The position numbers and the translations under genes are program-made. Under the pieces are notes generated by a model. It was not told the DNA's origin and searched no databases. It saw only the letters and a list, made by a program, of their open reading frames with translations. Below, piece by piece: positions 24,562 to 32,993 of a stretch of 64,000 nt of DNA. Origin of the DNA: Clostridia bacterium (lineage in GTDB: Bacteria > Bacillota > Clostridia > Oscillospirales > Acutalibacteraceae); assembly GCA_900755895.1 (NCBI GenBank), contig CAAEIG010000097.1, positions 1-64,000 of the forward strand. Direction: 5' to 3'. Each line of letters begins with the position of its first letter. The stretch's first letter is position 1.

Positions 24562-26331
24562 TTACAGCACCACCATAAAATCATTGAATCCCACTGTGCG
24601 CTTATAGGAATAGGACTTGGCCATCTTTTTCACCAAGAGCAAGCCCAATTCATTGTGATCCTCCTGATGAGAGCCATCCATCAACTCGCCCAGGGAGACC
24701 TCCCGGGATTGGGTGGGATCAAACTCCACCGCGTCATCCCGGATGCGCAAAGCCACCTGCTGATCGGGCAGCACAGAAACTCGGATATCAATATAGTTAT
24801 CCCGCTCCTTGCGGAAACCCATCTGAATGACATTGACCACCAATTCTTCCATACACAGGGAAATGTAGTACTGCTTTTTCATGGGAACGCCATTCTCTTC
24901 ACAAAAGCTGTCAATTTCCTCGGAGATTCTGGGAATGTCCTCATACTTGTCCTGAATGAGCACCTGATACACAGGCCCCTTGTCCTGAATGTCCTGAGTG
25001 GGGATCAGCAGCAATGGGGATTCCCCCGGCTTACGCAGTACCCGCAGAGCACAGAACAGCACCAGCAAGGTGGCGTAATCCGTGAGCACCAACCCACAAT
25101 ACACACTGTTGCTGCCCAGAGGGGTAAAGTTCGCCAACAGCAGGATAATGGACACAGGGAAGATCAAATTGTTGCACACGGCGATGACCATCGCCGCTTC
25201 CGCGTGACCGGTACACCGGTAGCAAGCTCCCAAAAAGGCCAGGATCCCCGCCGTGATACAGAACAACGCCTGAATACGGATAGCCGTCATGGTCATATCC
25301 AGCATGCTTGGCTCCACGCCAAAAATCATACAGATCAAGGGCGCACCCAGCTCCAAGCCCAAGGTGATCGCCACAGACAGCAACAACATGATCTTAAAGG
25401 ACACCGACACCGTGCGCCGCAGGTTGTCGATCTCCCCTTCGCCCCGATAGATGCCCAACATGGGCTGAATGGCGCCAGTGACTCCATCGTAAAAGGCGTA
25501 GAGGAACGTAATCAGATATTTCACCACAGCGTACACAGCCACGGCATTGTCCCCGCCGGTGACAGCCAACGTGTGGTTGATGACCACGGTCAGCACCACC
25601 TGGAAGAAGAAGATCATTGCGGCAGGTAAGCCGGGCTTGGCCATCTCCACCACGGTGGAAAAGGACCAGCCCTTTTTCACCAAATGGAAACTACTGCTTT
25701 TACGATAGAGCTTCAACCCGGACAGAATACAGCTGAGCAGCTGGGAAGAGACCGTGCCAATGGCAATGCCTGCAATCCCAAAGTGAAACAAAAGCACCAA
25801 AGAGATATTGGCGATCAAGTTCCAAACGCCCCCAGCCAACACACAAAACATGGAGTACCGAGGGTTACTGTCATTGCGCAGGAAGGTGAGCTGGATGGGC
25901 GCCAAAATCAAAAAGGGCATGCCCAAAAGCAAAATACCTATGTACCAACGGGCGTTGTTCATACTTTCCCCTGGCTGACCACCCAACAGTAGGATCAGCG
26001 GGTCCAAAAACAGCAAGCCCAACACCGCCGTTGCCACGCCTAGGACCACAGCCGAAATCAGCGCCGTGGTGAACACTCGATTACAGTGCTCTCGATCGCC
26101 CCGGCCCAGGAGATTGGACAGCACAATGCCAGCGCCGCCGCCGAAAATTGCGGCGACGATCTGCACAAAGATGGTCACCGGCAGCGCCAAACTGATGGCA
26201 GTAAAAGCGCTGCTGCCCAAAAGCTGGCCAGCCACAACCAAGTCGGTCATGGAGACAATGGCCAATGCCAGTGAGGCCACCAATGTGGGGCCGAAAAACC
26301 TAAAGAATGTCCGTTTAATAATTTTCTCCAC
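24562..26331 (-). CDS. MATE-family transporter fused to an RsbW-like HATPase domain
   Basis: 589-aa two-domain protein. Residues about 1-440 are a complete 12-helix MATE (MatE x2) transporter (N-terminus F-F-R-F-F-G-P, G-L-P-A-A-M-I-F-F, C-Y-R-C-T-G-H). Residues about 450-589 are a GHKL ATPase/anti-sigma-type domain with N box M-E-E-L-V-V-N-V-I, an altered G1 R-D-D-A-V-E-F-D-P (Ala for Gly) and G2 E-L-G-L-L-L-V-K-K. GTG 26331 after GGGAGAAAG is the best start; an ATG at 26364 is also in frame. A membrane transporter carrying a partner-switch kinase domain suggests substrate- or voltage-sensing linked to STAS phosphorylation. Confidence 0.87.
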   Translation of the reverse strand: MEKIIKRTFFRFFGPTLVASLALAIVSMTDLVVAGQLLGSSAFTAISLALPVTIFVQIVAAIFGGGAGIVLSNLLGRGDREHCNRVFTTALISAVVLGVATAVLGLLFLDPLILLLGGQPGESMNNARWYIGILLLGMPFLILAPIQLTFLRNDSNPRYSMFCVLAGGVWNLIANISLVLLFHFGIAGIAIGTVSSQLLSCILSGLKLYRKSSSFHLVKKGWSFSTVVEMAKPGLPAAMIFFFQVVLTVVINHTLAVTGGDNAVAVYAVVKYLITFLYAFYDGVTGAIQPMLGIYRGEGEIDNLRRTVSVSFKIMLLLSVAITLGLELGAPLICMIFGVEPSMLDMTMTAIRIQALFCITAGILAFLGACYRCTGHAEAAMVIAVCNNLIFPVSIILLLANFTPLGSNSVYCGLVLTDYATLLVLFCALRVLRKPGESPLLLIPTQDIQDKGPVYQVLIQDKYEDIPRISEEIDSFCEENGVPMKKQYYISLCMEELVVNVIQMGFRKERDNYIDIRVSVLPDQQVALRIRDDAVEFDPTQSREVSLGELMDGSHQEDHNELGLLLVKKMAKSYSYKRTVGFNDFMVVL

Positions 26332-27706
26332 GATCTTTCTCCCATGCGATCTTCCGCAATTCATTGGCCATGGGATGGGGCTGCAAAAATGCCTCCAACT
26401 CTCCCTGATACCAAAAGTGATTTTCCTGGAACCACAAGTTCAACAAGTCCCTCTCAGAAACGGCCCGGGTGATGGGATTGTCCTCTCCCAGCACGTACAG
26501 CTGGGGCGGAGTCTCTCGATGACGGCACAGATACAGCGCCATCTGTAGCATCTCCGTAAACACCAGGTCAATCACCCGGTAGGTCAGGCTGATGACGCCC
26601 TCCCGGTAAAAGTTCACCGGTTTGCCCTCAGCCATGAAATACACGGTCTTTTCCTTACCGCAATAGCGGAAATGATAGCAGCTGTACCACTCCGTGGTCT
26701 CCCAAGTCTCCAGCACCAGGCCGGGAATCTCTGGCTCTTTTCCCGCCAGATACCGCAGGAAATAGGCAAATTCCACGTCCTTGGAGGAGCCACTGGCCAG
26801 ATAGACACTCCTTCCCTGACCCTCGAGGAAGGTCAGGAACATCTCCTCATCAAAGGAATTCCGTCCGACGCATCCAATGACAATGGTATCCCTGGAAAAC
26901 ATCTCCGGATCCGGATTGGAAAAAGTCTGCAAGCCGTCATCCTTGGCAACCTGCAGCACACGGGGGTCCGTGTCATAGGCCGCCAGCTGACAAAAACGTC
27001 CCTCCAGAGCCATACGGCAGCTGCGTCCCACAACGCCATAGCCCACCAAAAGTACCGGATGGAAAGAGTAAAAGGTATCCGCTGCATAGAGCATCAACCC
27101 CAGTTCCTCCACAATCCGCTGCCCAATGAAGATGGACTCTAAATTCATCTTGATATCCGAGCGGGCAATACTGGCACAGGGATAGGAATACCGATACCCT
27201 TGGTGGCTGATACTGCTGCGGGTACCGGAAGTGGTTTGCTCCACCACACCGATGATCTTGTCCTCCACCTCCGGGAACAGATGCCTCACCCGGGACAGCG
27301 CTTCAAAGTGATAGCCGCCATCCTCAATGATTAACAGCTTCTTCCCCTGGCGCAGCAGAGGGATCAGTTCCCGGCGGAAAGCCTCCTCCAACAGCAGCAG
27401 TGTAGCCTCCAGAAACTCCGTGCTGGAACATCCCAGCTCTATCCGGTCCTTCAACAGATGGTAGGTACCCTCTTGACGCATGCCGTGATAGCATGGTCCG
27501 GGATAGCCCTCAGGAATATCCTGATTGTTGTAGGGCGGAGCCAAAAAGACCACATGGCTGAACAGGCTTTTGAGCACATCATTGAAGTAGAACGAGTTGT
27601 CCATGCAGTGGTTGATATGTAGGACGACAACGTCCTCCCATCCCTTTTCTGCCTTCGCCGCCAGAGCTGCCTGCTCCAGCAGTTTCATCTTCATCTCCTG
27701 CCTCAT
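26315..27706 (-). CDS. S-adenosylhomocysteine hydrolase-like Rossmann protein of unknown function
   Basis: 463-aa protein. The central NAD-binding fold has V-L-L-V-G-Y-G-V-V-G-R-S, then a T-I-V-I-G-C-V-G-R-N strand, and an upstream L-L-I-I-E-D-G-G-Y-H region, all placed as in AdoHcyase. The typical catalytic and C-terminal NAD motifs of true AdoHcyase are not evident, so enzymatic identity is doubtful. It sits between the STAS gene (4-base ATGA overlap) and the MATE-ATPase fusion (17-base overlap), so it is a component of the switch module. Start may instead be an internal ATG at 27688, which has a better Shine-Dalgarno. Confidence 0.6.
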   Translation of the reverse strand: MRQEMKMKLLEQAALAAKAEKGWEDVVVLHINHCMDNSFYFNDVLKSLFSHVVFLAPPYNNQDIPEGYPGPCYHGMRQEGTYHLLKDRIELGCSSTEFLEATLLLLEEAFRRELIPLLRQGKKLLIIEDGGYHFEALSRVRHLFPEVEDKIIGVVEQTTSGTRSSISHQGYRYSYPCASIARSDIKMNLESIFIGQRIVEELGLMLYAADTFYSFHPVLLVGYGVVGRSCRMALEGRFCQLAAYDTDPRVLQVAKDDGLQTFSNPDPEMFSRDTIVIGCVGRNSFDEEMFLTFLEGQGRSVYLASGSSKDVEFAYFLRYLAGKEPEIPGLVLETWETTEWYSCYHFRYCGKEKTVYFMAEGKPVNFYREGVISLTYRVIDLVFTEMLQMALYLCRHRETPPQLYVLGEDNPITRAVSERDLLNLWFQENHFWYQGELEAFLQPHPMANELRKIAWEKDRGENY

Positions 27707-28005
27707 TCGATGGTAAGGATGTCGATGAAGCCGGTCACTTCAAACACTTCCATGATCGTCTCATTCACGTGGGAAAGAATCATCTCTCCGCACAGATTCA
27801 TCTTCTTCTGAGCCATCAACAGCACCCGCAAGCCTGCGGAAGAGAGGTAATCCAGCTTTTCAAAGTCCATGTGCAGGCAGGTGACACCGTCCAAATTTTT
27901 CACCTCTGCCTCCAGCTGAGGAGCGGTGGAAGTGTCCAGACGGCCTTCCAAAACCAAAGTGAGTTCGTTGCTGCTATTTACATTCCGTTGAATAGAAAGA
28001 GACAT
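27703..28005 (-). CDS. STAS-domain anti-sigma-factor antagonist
   Basis: 100-aa single STAS domain. The phosphorylatable serine region is D-Y-L-S-S-A-G-L-R-V-L-L, and N-terminal L-V-L-E-G-R-L-D-T-S-T-A-P-Q is characteristic of RsbV/SpoIIAA. The serine would be phosphorylated by the RsbW-like and/or MATE-fused kinase and dephosphorylated by the SpoIIE-type phosphatase downstream. ATG 28005 follows AAGGAGG. It is the first gene of the switch module and is separated from the eCIS genes by a 190-base structured spacer. Confidence 0.92.
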   Translation of the reverse strand: MSLSIQRNVNSSNELTLVLEGRLDTSTAPQLEAEVKNLDGVTCLHMDFEKLDYLSSAGLRVLLMAQKKMNLCGEMILSHVNETIMEVFEVTGFIDILTIE

Positions 28006-28033
28006 ATTTTTTCCTCCTTGCAAAGTAATGCGC

Positions 28034-28160
28034 CTTGGTTTTCCCCAGAGCGCTGGGATCGTAAGACCCCTTCCCTCCGCTGAGAAAGCGTTTTCACTTT
28101 CTCAGCAGTGGGAAAGGGCCTTTTGGAAGCGACAGCCTCCGCACTCCCTGGGGATTTCCT
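28034..28160. repeat. Long imperfect palindrome in the spacer before the STAS gene
   Basis: Nested inverted repeats. The inner arm is a perfect 10-bp stem GCTGAGAAAG (28079-28088) / CTTTCTCAGC (28097-28106), the middle arms are CCCTTCCC / GGGAAAGGG, and the outer arms are TTCCCCAGAG / CTCCCTGGGGA. No T run follows, so it is not an ordinary terminator. It may be a small MITE/REP-like element or an mRNA processing or stabilising structure within the operon. Confidence 0.6.
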
Positions 28161-28198
28161 CAAAGAGTGCGTTGCTGCCTAAGGCCCTCTACGACAAG

Positions 28199-28321
28199 TT
28201 AACGGTGCCGACCGGAAGGACCACCGCCGGAAACCTGATCCAGCTCGTCATCGGTCAGCTCCTTCTTGCCTTCCTCTTCCTTCACTTCCTGCTCGGGAAG
28301 CGGCTGCTTCATTTCCTCCAT
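28199..28321 (-). CDS. 40-aa double-glycine leader peptide (in-frame internal gene)
   Basis: Starts at ATG 28321 inside the larger frame and ends at the same TAA. It begins MEEMKQPLPEQEV and ends LTDDELDQVSGGG plus PSGRHR. The D/E-rich leader with L-x(2)-E-L-x(2)-V-x-G-G fits NHLP/Nif11-type or class II bacteriocin leaders. The predicted core after Gly-Gly is only about seven residues (GPSGRHR), very short for a bacteriocin. The upstream AAAGGAGGTGAT is an almost perfect anti-16S match. A C39-peptidase exporter and an NHLM ABC exporter are encoded at the other end of the same gene run. Confidence 0.6.
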   Translation of the reverse strand: MEEMKQPLPEQEVKEEEGKKELTDDELDQVSGGGPSGRHR

Positions 28322-28909
28322 GGTATCACCTCCTTTCGGTGAGATCTCCGCCTTCTCTGAGGATCCATAAAGAGCATCCATCAGCAGATCCTGTATATCC
28401 AGGAGAAACTCCTTGGCTTTTTGAGGATCCTTTGCCGCCTGCAGCATATCGCAAACAAAGTCAAATGCGTCTGCCAACAGGAGCATACTCTCGCAAAAAC
28501 ATCCCTCATCTACTTCCTGGTCAATGGGAGTGGGCAAAGTATACCGCACACCTATCTTACTGGCCACGCCGTTTTTGCGGTCCTCCATGCGCCAAAAGCA
28601 CTGCCCCACTGCAAAAATCTGGTTCACCTGATGCATCATCAGCATGACTGAGGGTGCCTGCTCTTCGGTCAGCTCTCCGGGAGCTTCCATATACATCTGA
28701 AGATATTTCGCGTATTTGACCTTATCCTCCAAAGGCAGGAAATTGCACACCATTGTGCGGGTCTTTCCCTCTTCCTCCGTGGGGATTTGGACAATCAAGG
28801 TGGGCAGGTTTTCCCGCCCTCCCTCAGAAAGCAGCTCACCGGCCAGGCCGATATCCTCCACGCACTCCAGCAGGGACTGCAGCTGCAAAAGTTCTTCTTC
28901 TCTGGTCAT
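28199..28909 (-). CDS. YbjN-like protein ending in a double-glycine leader motif
   Basis: 236-aa protein. Residues about 1-175 are acidic alpha/beta with a beta hairpin around N-Q-I-F-A-V-G-Q-C-F-W-R-M, resembling YbjN/type-III-chaperone-like folds (tentative). The C-terminus ends E-L-T-D-D-E-L-D-Q-V-S-G-G-G-P-S-G-R-H-R, the classical double-glycine leader of peptides processed by C39-peptidase ABC exporters. An internal in-frame ATG (28321) has an optimal ribosome binding site, so the last 40 residues are probably also made separately. ATG 28909 follows AAAGGAGG. A chaperone or adaptor role for the neighbouring cargo is possible but unproven. Confidence 0.7.
   Translation of the reverse strand: MTREEELLQLQSLLECVEDIGLAGELLSEGGRENLPTLIVQIPTEEEGKTRTMVCNFLPLEDKVKYAKYLQMYMEAPGELTEEQAPSVMLMMHQVNQIFAVGQCFWRMEDRKNGVASKIGVRYTLPTPIDQEVDEGCFCESMLLLADAFDFVCDMLQAAKDPQKAKEFLLDIQDLLMDALYGSSEKAEISPKGGDTMEEMKQPLPEQEVKEEEGKKELTDDELDQVSGGGPSGRHR
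28325..28336 (-). promoter_or_regulatory. Near-perfect internal Shine-Dalgarno for the leader peptide
   Basis: AAAGGAGGTGAT reads across the 16S 3'-end complement and is spaced 7 bases (from GGAGG) before ATG 28321, inside the coding frame of the 236-aa protein. Confidence 0.8.
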
Positions 28910-28942
28910 ACCGGTTTCCTCCTTTTCCCTTTCAGGGGTTCA

Positions 28943-30817
28943 TCATTTTGCCGAAAAACTCTCCGCCAATGTCTTGCGCACCATAGCGCGACTGTTCAAC
29001 ACCATCAAGGACTTGGGCGTTATCCCCAGACTGCGGCTCAAATCCACATTCAGGTCATCATACCCTTTGAACGCAGCCTTCAAAACATGCTCATTAAGCG
29101 TGTGCGACGGCTGACTTTCCAGGGTTTGCAGATCAAATTCCGCAGTTCCCAGCATATCCATGCGATCCATAATGGTGTCGGCCAATGCGTCTCGACGAAC
29201 GGTCTTGCGCTGTTCCCGTCTCTTGAAATAGCTGGTCATGGAGTAAATCCACTTCACAAATTTTGTGGAGTACTGAGTGATCTTTTTCACCTTGTCAATG
29301 GATTCGCCCACCACAGTACCAATACCGGGACAAAGCTTGGCAATGGAAGATGCCATATCCGCGGCCACTTCCACAAGACCCACGGAAGCGTCCTTCATGC
29401 GATTATTCTGCTTCACTTTGCCTTCGGTAGTCACGCCCAGCCGGTCCGCATCCTGGACCATACGCAATCTGCCGATCTCGGTATCCAGAGCCACAATGCG
29501 CTGGGGATCGGGATTATCCTTGGCCATCTCAGCACTGCGTTCTTTTTTCAGCGCCAGCTTCTGAGCGTAAATATTGGTACCCGATGTCACCGACATACGC
29601 AGCCTTTGACGCATGGCCTCCCGGTTCTCCCGGCCTTCCAACAGGCGTTCCCTCTCGGTCCCGGAGCGGCTAAACCAATGCTTTTTCCTCATTTCAGTAT
29701 CCAACCGCATGGAGTTTCCAAACTGAGCTTCCTTTTGGCGGTTTCTCAGCATACGCTCTTCCAGGCCATGCTCCACGTCAACCAACGCGGTTTTATTCTT
29801 TCTGGCATGTACCAAAGTGATCACATGACCCACGCCGTTCATCACAGCCATCAGAATACCGATAACAGAGCCCACCACAGGGACGGAACTAGCCACTGCT
29901 TTTAAGCCTGTGGTATCCAAGAACTTCACAGTGGAATCGATGATCGAGGTGATATTTCCCACCATTTCGGTGATTTCATTCCAGTTGGCGCCTTTCTTCT
30001 TTACGGCATCCCGAACGGCGATGAAGAATTTATATCCGTTGGTCACCGCATTGAAGATGTTGGCCAAACCGTTTACCGCGGGATTGTCCTCCAACTGATC
30101 GCTGGCCTCGTTCAGGAACTCATTGATCTGTTCCATGGCGCTTTGGCCTTCTTCTTCCTCCATAGGATCGGGACTTTGTTCCGGCAGCGCTGTCACATAC
30201 TTGATCATCTGATGCAGCTCACAGTTGACCGGGTATCCAGACCTCAGCTTATCCTGGAAGTAATTCCGCTTTGCCGCAGGCGTCTTCAGCTTCTCCCCCA
30301 AAGCATCCCGCTGGGTATGGAGAAAGTGCAATTCCTTTTCCAGATCTTGCAACGCCTTAATCGCTATATTCAGCATGGCTCTTTTCTTACGACCTACATC
30401 AGGAGCCATTTCATTCATCACTTCCGTGCTGGAAAGCTCCACATAGCGTTCCATCAGCTCATCATGCTTGGCTGGAATCTCTGTCAGTAGCCTTCCCAGG
30501 TCGCGCTTTTTCTCCCGATCCGTACCCTGTTTATACAGATAGATCTGGTGATTCGCAACCCGCGTCTCGTGAATGATGGTGTCGCACCTTCCGGTAAATT
30601 CGCCAATTCTCAGAGGATCCCGGCGGGCCGCTTCCTCCGTTCTCGTCTGCTCCTGCGCGGCGTCATCCTGTCGCTCCAGCCTCTGTCTCGCTGCGACGGC
30701 TTGCTGCGGGGTACTGCGAGCTCCACCGATGCTGATTGCCCCACTTCTTGGTCGAGTGGATCTTGGCTGAACTGATCTTGCCGGAACAGGTCTTCTCACT
30801 TGTTCAGGTCCTGGCAT
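28943..30817 (-). CDS. Candidate eCIS cargo/effector, 624 aa, unknown family
   Basis: The N-terminal 65 residues are disordered and Arg/Pro/Gln-rich. A long helical body follows, with a coiled-coil-prone segment (about 75-200). Two Gly-rich hydrophobic stretches, about 300-335 (S-S-V-P-V-V-G-S-V-I-G-I-L-M-A-V-M-N-G-V) and about 500-545, could insert into membranes. The C-terminus has a small soluble domain. A disordered N-terminus matches the packaging signal described for eCIS cargos of the Photorhabdus virulence cassette type. It lies right after the AAA+ ATPase gene (14-base overlap), the usual cargo position. ATG 30817 follows AAAGGAGG. No enzymatic motif recognised; pore-like action is only a guess. 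Confidence 0.55.
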   Translation of the reverse strand: MPGPEQVRRPVPARSVQPRSTRPRSGAISIGGARSTPQQAVAARQRLERQDDAAQEQTRTEEAARRDPLRIGEFTGRCDTIIHETRVANHQIYLYKQGTDREKKRDLGRLLTEIPAKHDELMERYVELSSTEVMNEMAPDVGRKKRAMLNIAIKALQDLEKELHFLHTQRDALGEKLKTPAAKRNYFQDKLRSGYPVNCELHQMIKYVTALPEQSPDPMEEEEGQSAMEQINEFLNEASDQLEDNPAVNGLANIFNAVTNGYKFFIAVRDAVKKKGANWNEITEMVGNITSIIDSTVKFLDTTGLKAVASSVPVVGSVIGILMAVMNGVGHVITLVHARKNKTALVDVEHGLEERMLRNRQKEAQFGNSMRLDTEMRKKHWFSRSGTERERLLEGRENREAMRQRLRMSVTSGTNIYAQKLALKKERSAEMAKDNPDPQRIVALDTEIGRLRMVQDADRLGVTTEGKVKQNNRMKDASVGLVEVAADMASSIAKLCPGIGTVVGESIDKVKKITQYSTKFVKWIYSMTSYFKRREQRKTVRRDALADTIMDRMDMLGTAEFDLQTLESQPSHTLNEHVLKAAFKGYDDLNVDLSRSLGITPKSLMVLNSRAMVRKTLAESFSAK

Positions 30818-32945
30818 CCGAGATTCCTCCTTTGCTGTATTCCATATCCTGTCGTGGTTTTAAAAAGCCTGCATATTCGCCCAATTCTCCGGGAGTAAGC
30901 ACTTTTCCCATCTTCTCGTACTCCCGATGCAACGCCAAAAGCAGGGATTCCATGGAAATGGTCGGCTCTCTGGCGCCTGCCGCCAAAAACGCCGCTGCTA
31001 CCGCGATGTTTTTGATATTGCTGCCAGACAGTTCAAAACGTTCCGCCAGATAGTCCAAATCCACACCGCTATCCACCGGCGCTTGACTGGGGAAAACTTT
31101 CCCCCAAATCTCCCTGCGCTGCTGTGGTCCCGGGAAGGGGAAATCCACCACAAACTTCAACCGCCGTTTGAAGGCCTCGTCAAAATTTTGCAGCAGGTTG
31201 GTCGCCAGTACAATCACCCCGTCGTATTCCTCCATCTTTTGCAGCAGATAGGCCACTTGGGCATTGGCATATCGGTCATTGGCATCCTTCACCTCTGCCC
31301 GCTTGCCGAACAGAGCGTCTGCCTCATCGAAGAACAGAATGTTCTGGCTTTTTTTCATCTCTTCAAACACCACGCCCAGATTCTTCTCCGTCTCTCCCAC
31401 ATACTTGGAGAGCATCCCGGAGAGATCCACCTTGAAGAGCTCCATGCGCAGCTCATTGGCCATCACCTGGGCGGCCATGGTCTTACCAGTGCCCGGAGGC
31501 CCTGTGAACAACAGGGAGACCCCACGGCCGTAGGCCACCTTGCTTCCAAAATTCCACCTGTGGTACACCGTGCGTCCAAAGAGCACCTGGTCACAGGCGT
31601 CCCGCAGCGTGGTCTTCTGGCGGGCGGGCAGCACCAAATCCTCCCAATGGTAGGGACTCTCGATCCGGGTGGCACGGCCCTCCAGATGGTGGACCACCTG
31701 CCTGCTGCACGCCTCATGAAGCAACGCACTGTCCAAGCGGTCCTTTCCCTGCCACTGCATCTGTTCCATGGCTTCCAGAATACTGTTTTTCACCATGCCG
31801 CCGGTAAAGGGAAACTTGCCGGCCAAAAGCTCCACATCCACATCCTCTGCTACGGGAAGGATCTGGAAGTAGCTCTCCCACACACGCACCCGATCTTCTA
31901 AGGGCAGAGCCTCCAGCTTTAGGGAAAAGAATCCATAATTCCTCTCTCCCCGAGGACGCCACTCGGTCTCTCCTAGGAAAAACACCACCCGGCACACCTG
32001 CCACAGACGTTCCAAATGCTGCTCCAAGAGAGACGCCCGCTCACGGACCTCTCCATGATCCTGGGTCACCGTCACCCTGTCAAAGGCCAAGTAAGCTTCT
32101 CGCACCGCGGCCTCCAGACGGATTTCCCCCAGCAGAGAGACAAACTCCCGCTCATCCAAGGGCATCCAATCCATCTGTACCACCAGCAGCCCAATCCCCC
32201 GCTTGCGGCAGAAATGCCGGGCTTGCAGCTTCTTTCCACCACCTTGGGGTCCATAAAAGGAGAAGAGAATTTGCCGGTCACCCACATCAAAGGCATCCAG
32301 CCGGTCCGCCACAGCCTCCCCGGCCAAAAGCGGGGGCAAGCCCTCCTCCTGAGGTTCGTGGACTGTGACAATCCCCTGCAATCTGGGGTTGTCACTCTCC
32401 CAGTTACCCATCAGCTGCACCACTCTAGGCCGCAGCCGCATGGGCCGCTGAGAGTATGCCTCCCGGATATCCCAATTCTCAAAGAAAGCGTCCAGGAAGA
32501 GGGGGTCTTTCTCCAGCTCCAACATCAGGCGCTTTTGTTCTGCCGGATCCAGAGTGCAGCAGCGGGCACAGAACTCCACCGTGGGAAAAGCCGCTCCATA
32601 GCTGCCCTGCAGCTTGCCCACCTTCCGGGAGAATTCCCCGTTCCACTCCGCTGCCAAGGATAGCAGCGCGCAGAACCAGGCAAAGTCCCCGGGCTGGAAC
32701 AGCCGGTACAGCCGCAGCAGCGGGATGTCTCCCTTCTTCCCTTTTCCAGCGTCCAGCTGAAGCAGGGAAAGCTGCTTTTGGATTCCCAACACTTTCTTCT
32801 CATGAGCATCCTGGCTCATCGCCCTGTGGGATGCTGACTGTTCCACCGCTGGATCCGAACCCACAGCATCAGCGTACAGATTCAACAGCTCCCACAAGAG
32901 CTCCTCCAGCCGCTGATAAAAGTCCCAGGTGAAATCTTTTCCCAT
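30804..32945 (-). CDS. eCIS AAA+ ATPase (Afp15/Pvc15-like)
   Basis: 713-aa protein. A roughly 440-residue N-terminal part unlike ClpV is followed by one AAA+ module: Walker A G-P-P-G-T-G-K-T near 481, Walker B I-L-F-F-D-E-A-D-A-L-F near 533, sensor-1 V-L-A-T-N-L-L-Q-N-F and arginine finger region F-K-R-R-L-K-F-V-V-D-F-P-F-P. This is the conserved single-ring ATPase of eCIS loci, thought to load cargo or aid assembly. ATG 32945 is preceded by AAAGGAGGAGG; the frame is open 8 codons further. Confidence 0.93.
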   Translation of the reverse strand: MGKDFTWDFYQRLEELLWELLNLYADAVGSDPAVEQSASHRAMSQDAHEKKVLGIQKQLSLLQLDAGKGKKGDIPLLRLYRLFQPGDFAWFCALLSLAAEWNGEFSRKVGKLQGSYGAAFPTVEFCARCCTLDPAEQKRLMLELEKDPLFLDAFFENWDIREAYSQRPMRLRPRVVQLMGNWESDNPRLQGIVTVHEPQEEGLPPLLAGEAVADRLDAFDVGDRQILFSFYGPQGGGKKLQARHFCRKRGIGLLVVQMDWMPLDEREFVSLLGEIRLEAAVREAYLAFDRVTVTQDHGEVRERASLLEQHLERLWQVCRVVFFLGETEWRPRGERNYGFFSLKLEALPLEDRVRVWESYFQILPVAEDVDVELLAGKFPFTGGMVKNSILEAMEQMQWQGKDRLDSALLHEACSRQVVHHLEGRATRIESPYHWEDLVLPARQKTTLRDACDQVLFGRTVYHRWNFGSKVAYGRGVSLLFTGPPGTGKTMAAQVMANELRMELFKVDLSGMLSKYVGETEKNLGVVFEEMKKSQNILFFDEADALFGKRAEVKDANDRYANAQVAYLLQKMEEYDGVIVLATNLLQNFDEAFKRRLKFVVDFPFPGPQQRREIWGKVFPSQAPVDSGVDLDYLAERFELSGSNIKNIAVAAAFLAAGAREPTISMESLLLALHREYEKMGKVLTPGELGEYAGFLKPRQDMEYSKGGISDART

Positions 32946-32993
32946 GGCCCTCCTCCTTTCTCGCGTCATCGCGTTTTTTCTTTCCGCACCTCA

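Noticed and set aside
24196..25629. 477-aa plus-strand ORF rich in His and Gln
   Set aside because: It is the antisense shadow of the SpoIIE-type and MATE-ATPase genes, without RBS or recognisable domains.
30804..32945. ClpV-type disaggregase
   Set aside because: It has only one AAA+ module and lacks the Clp N-domain and second ring.
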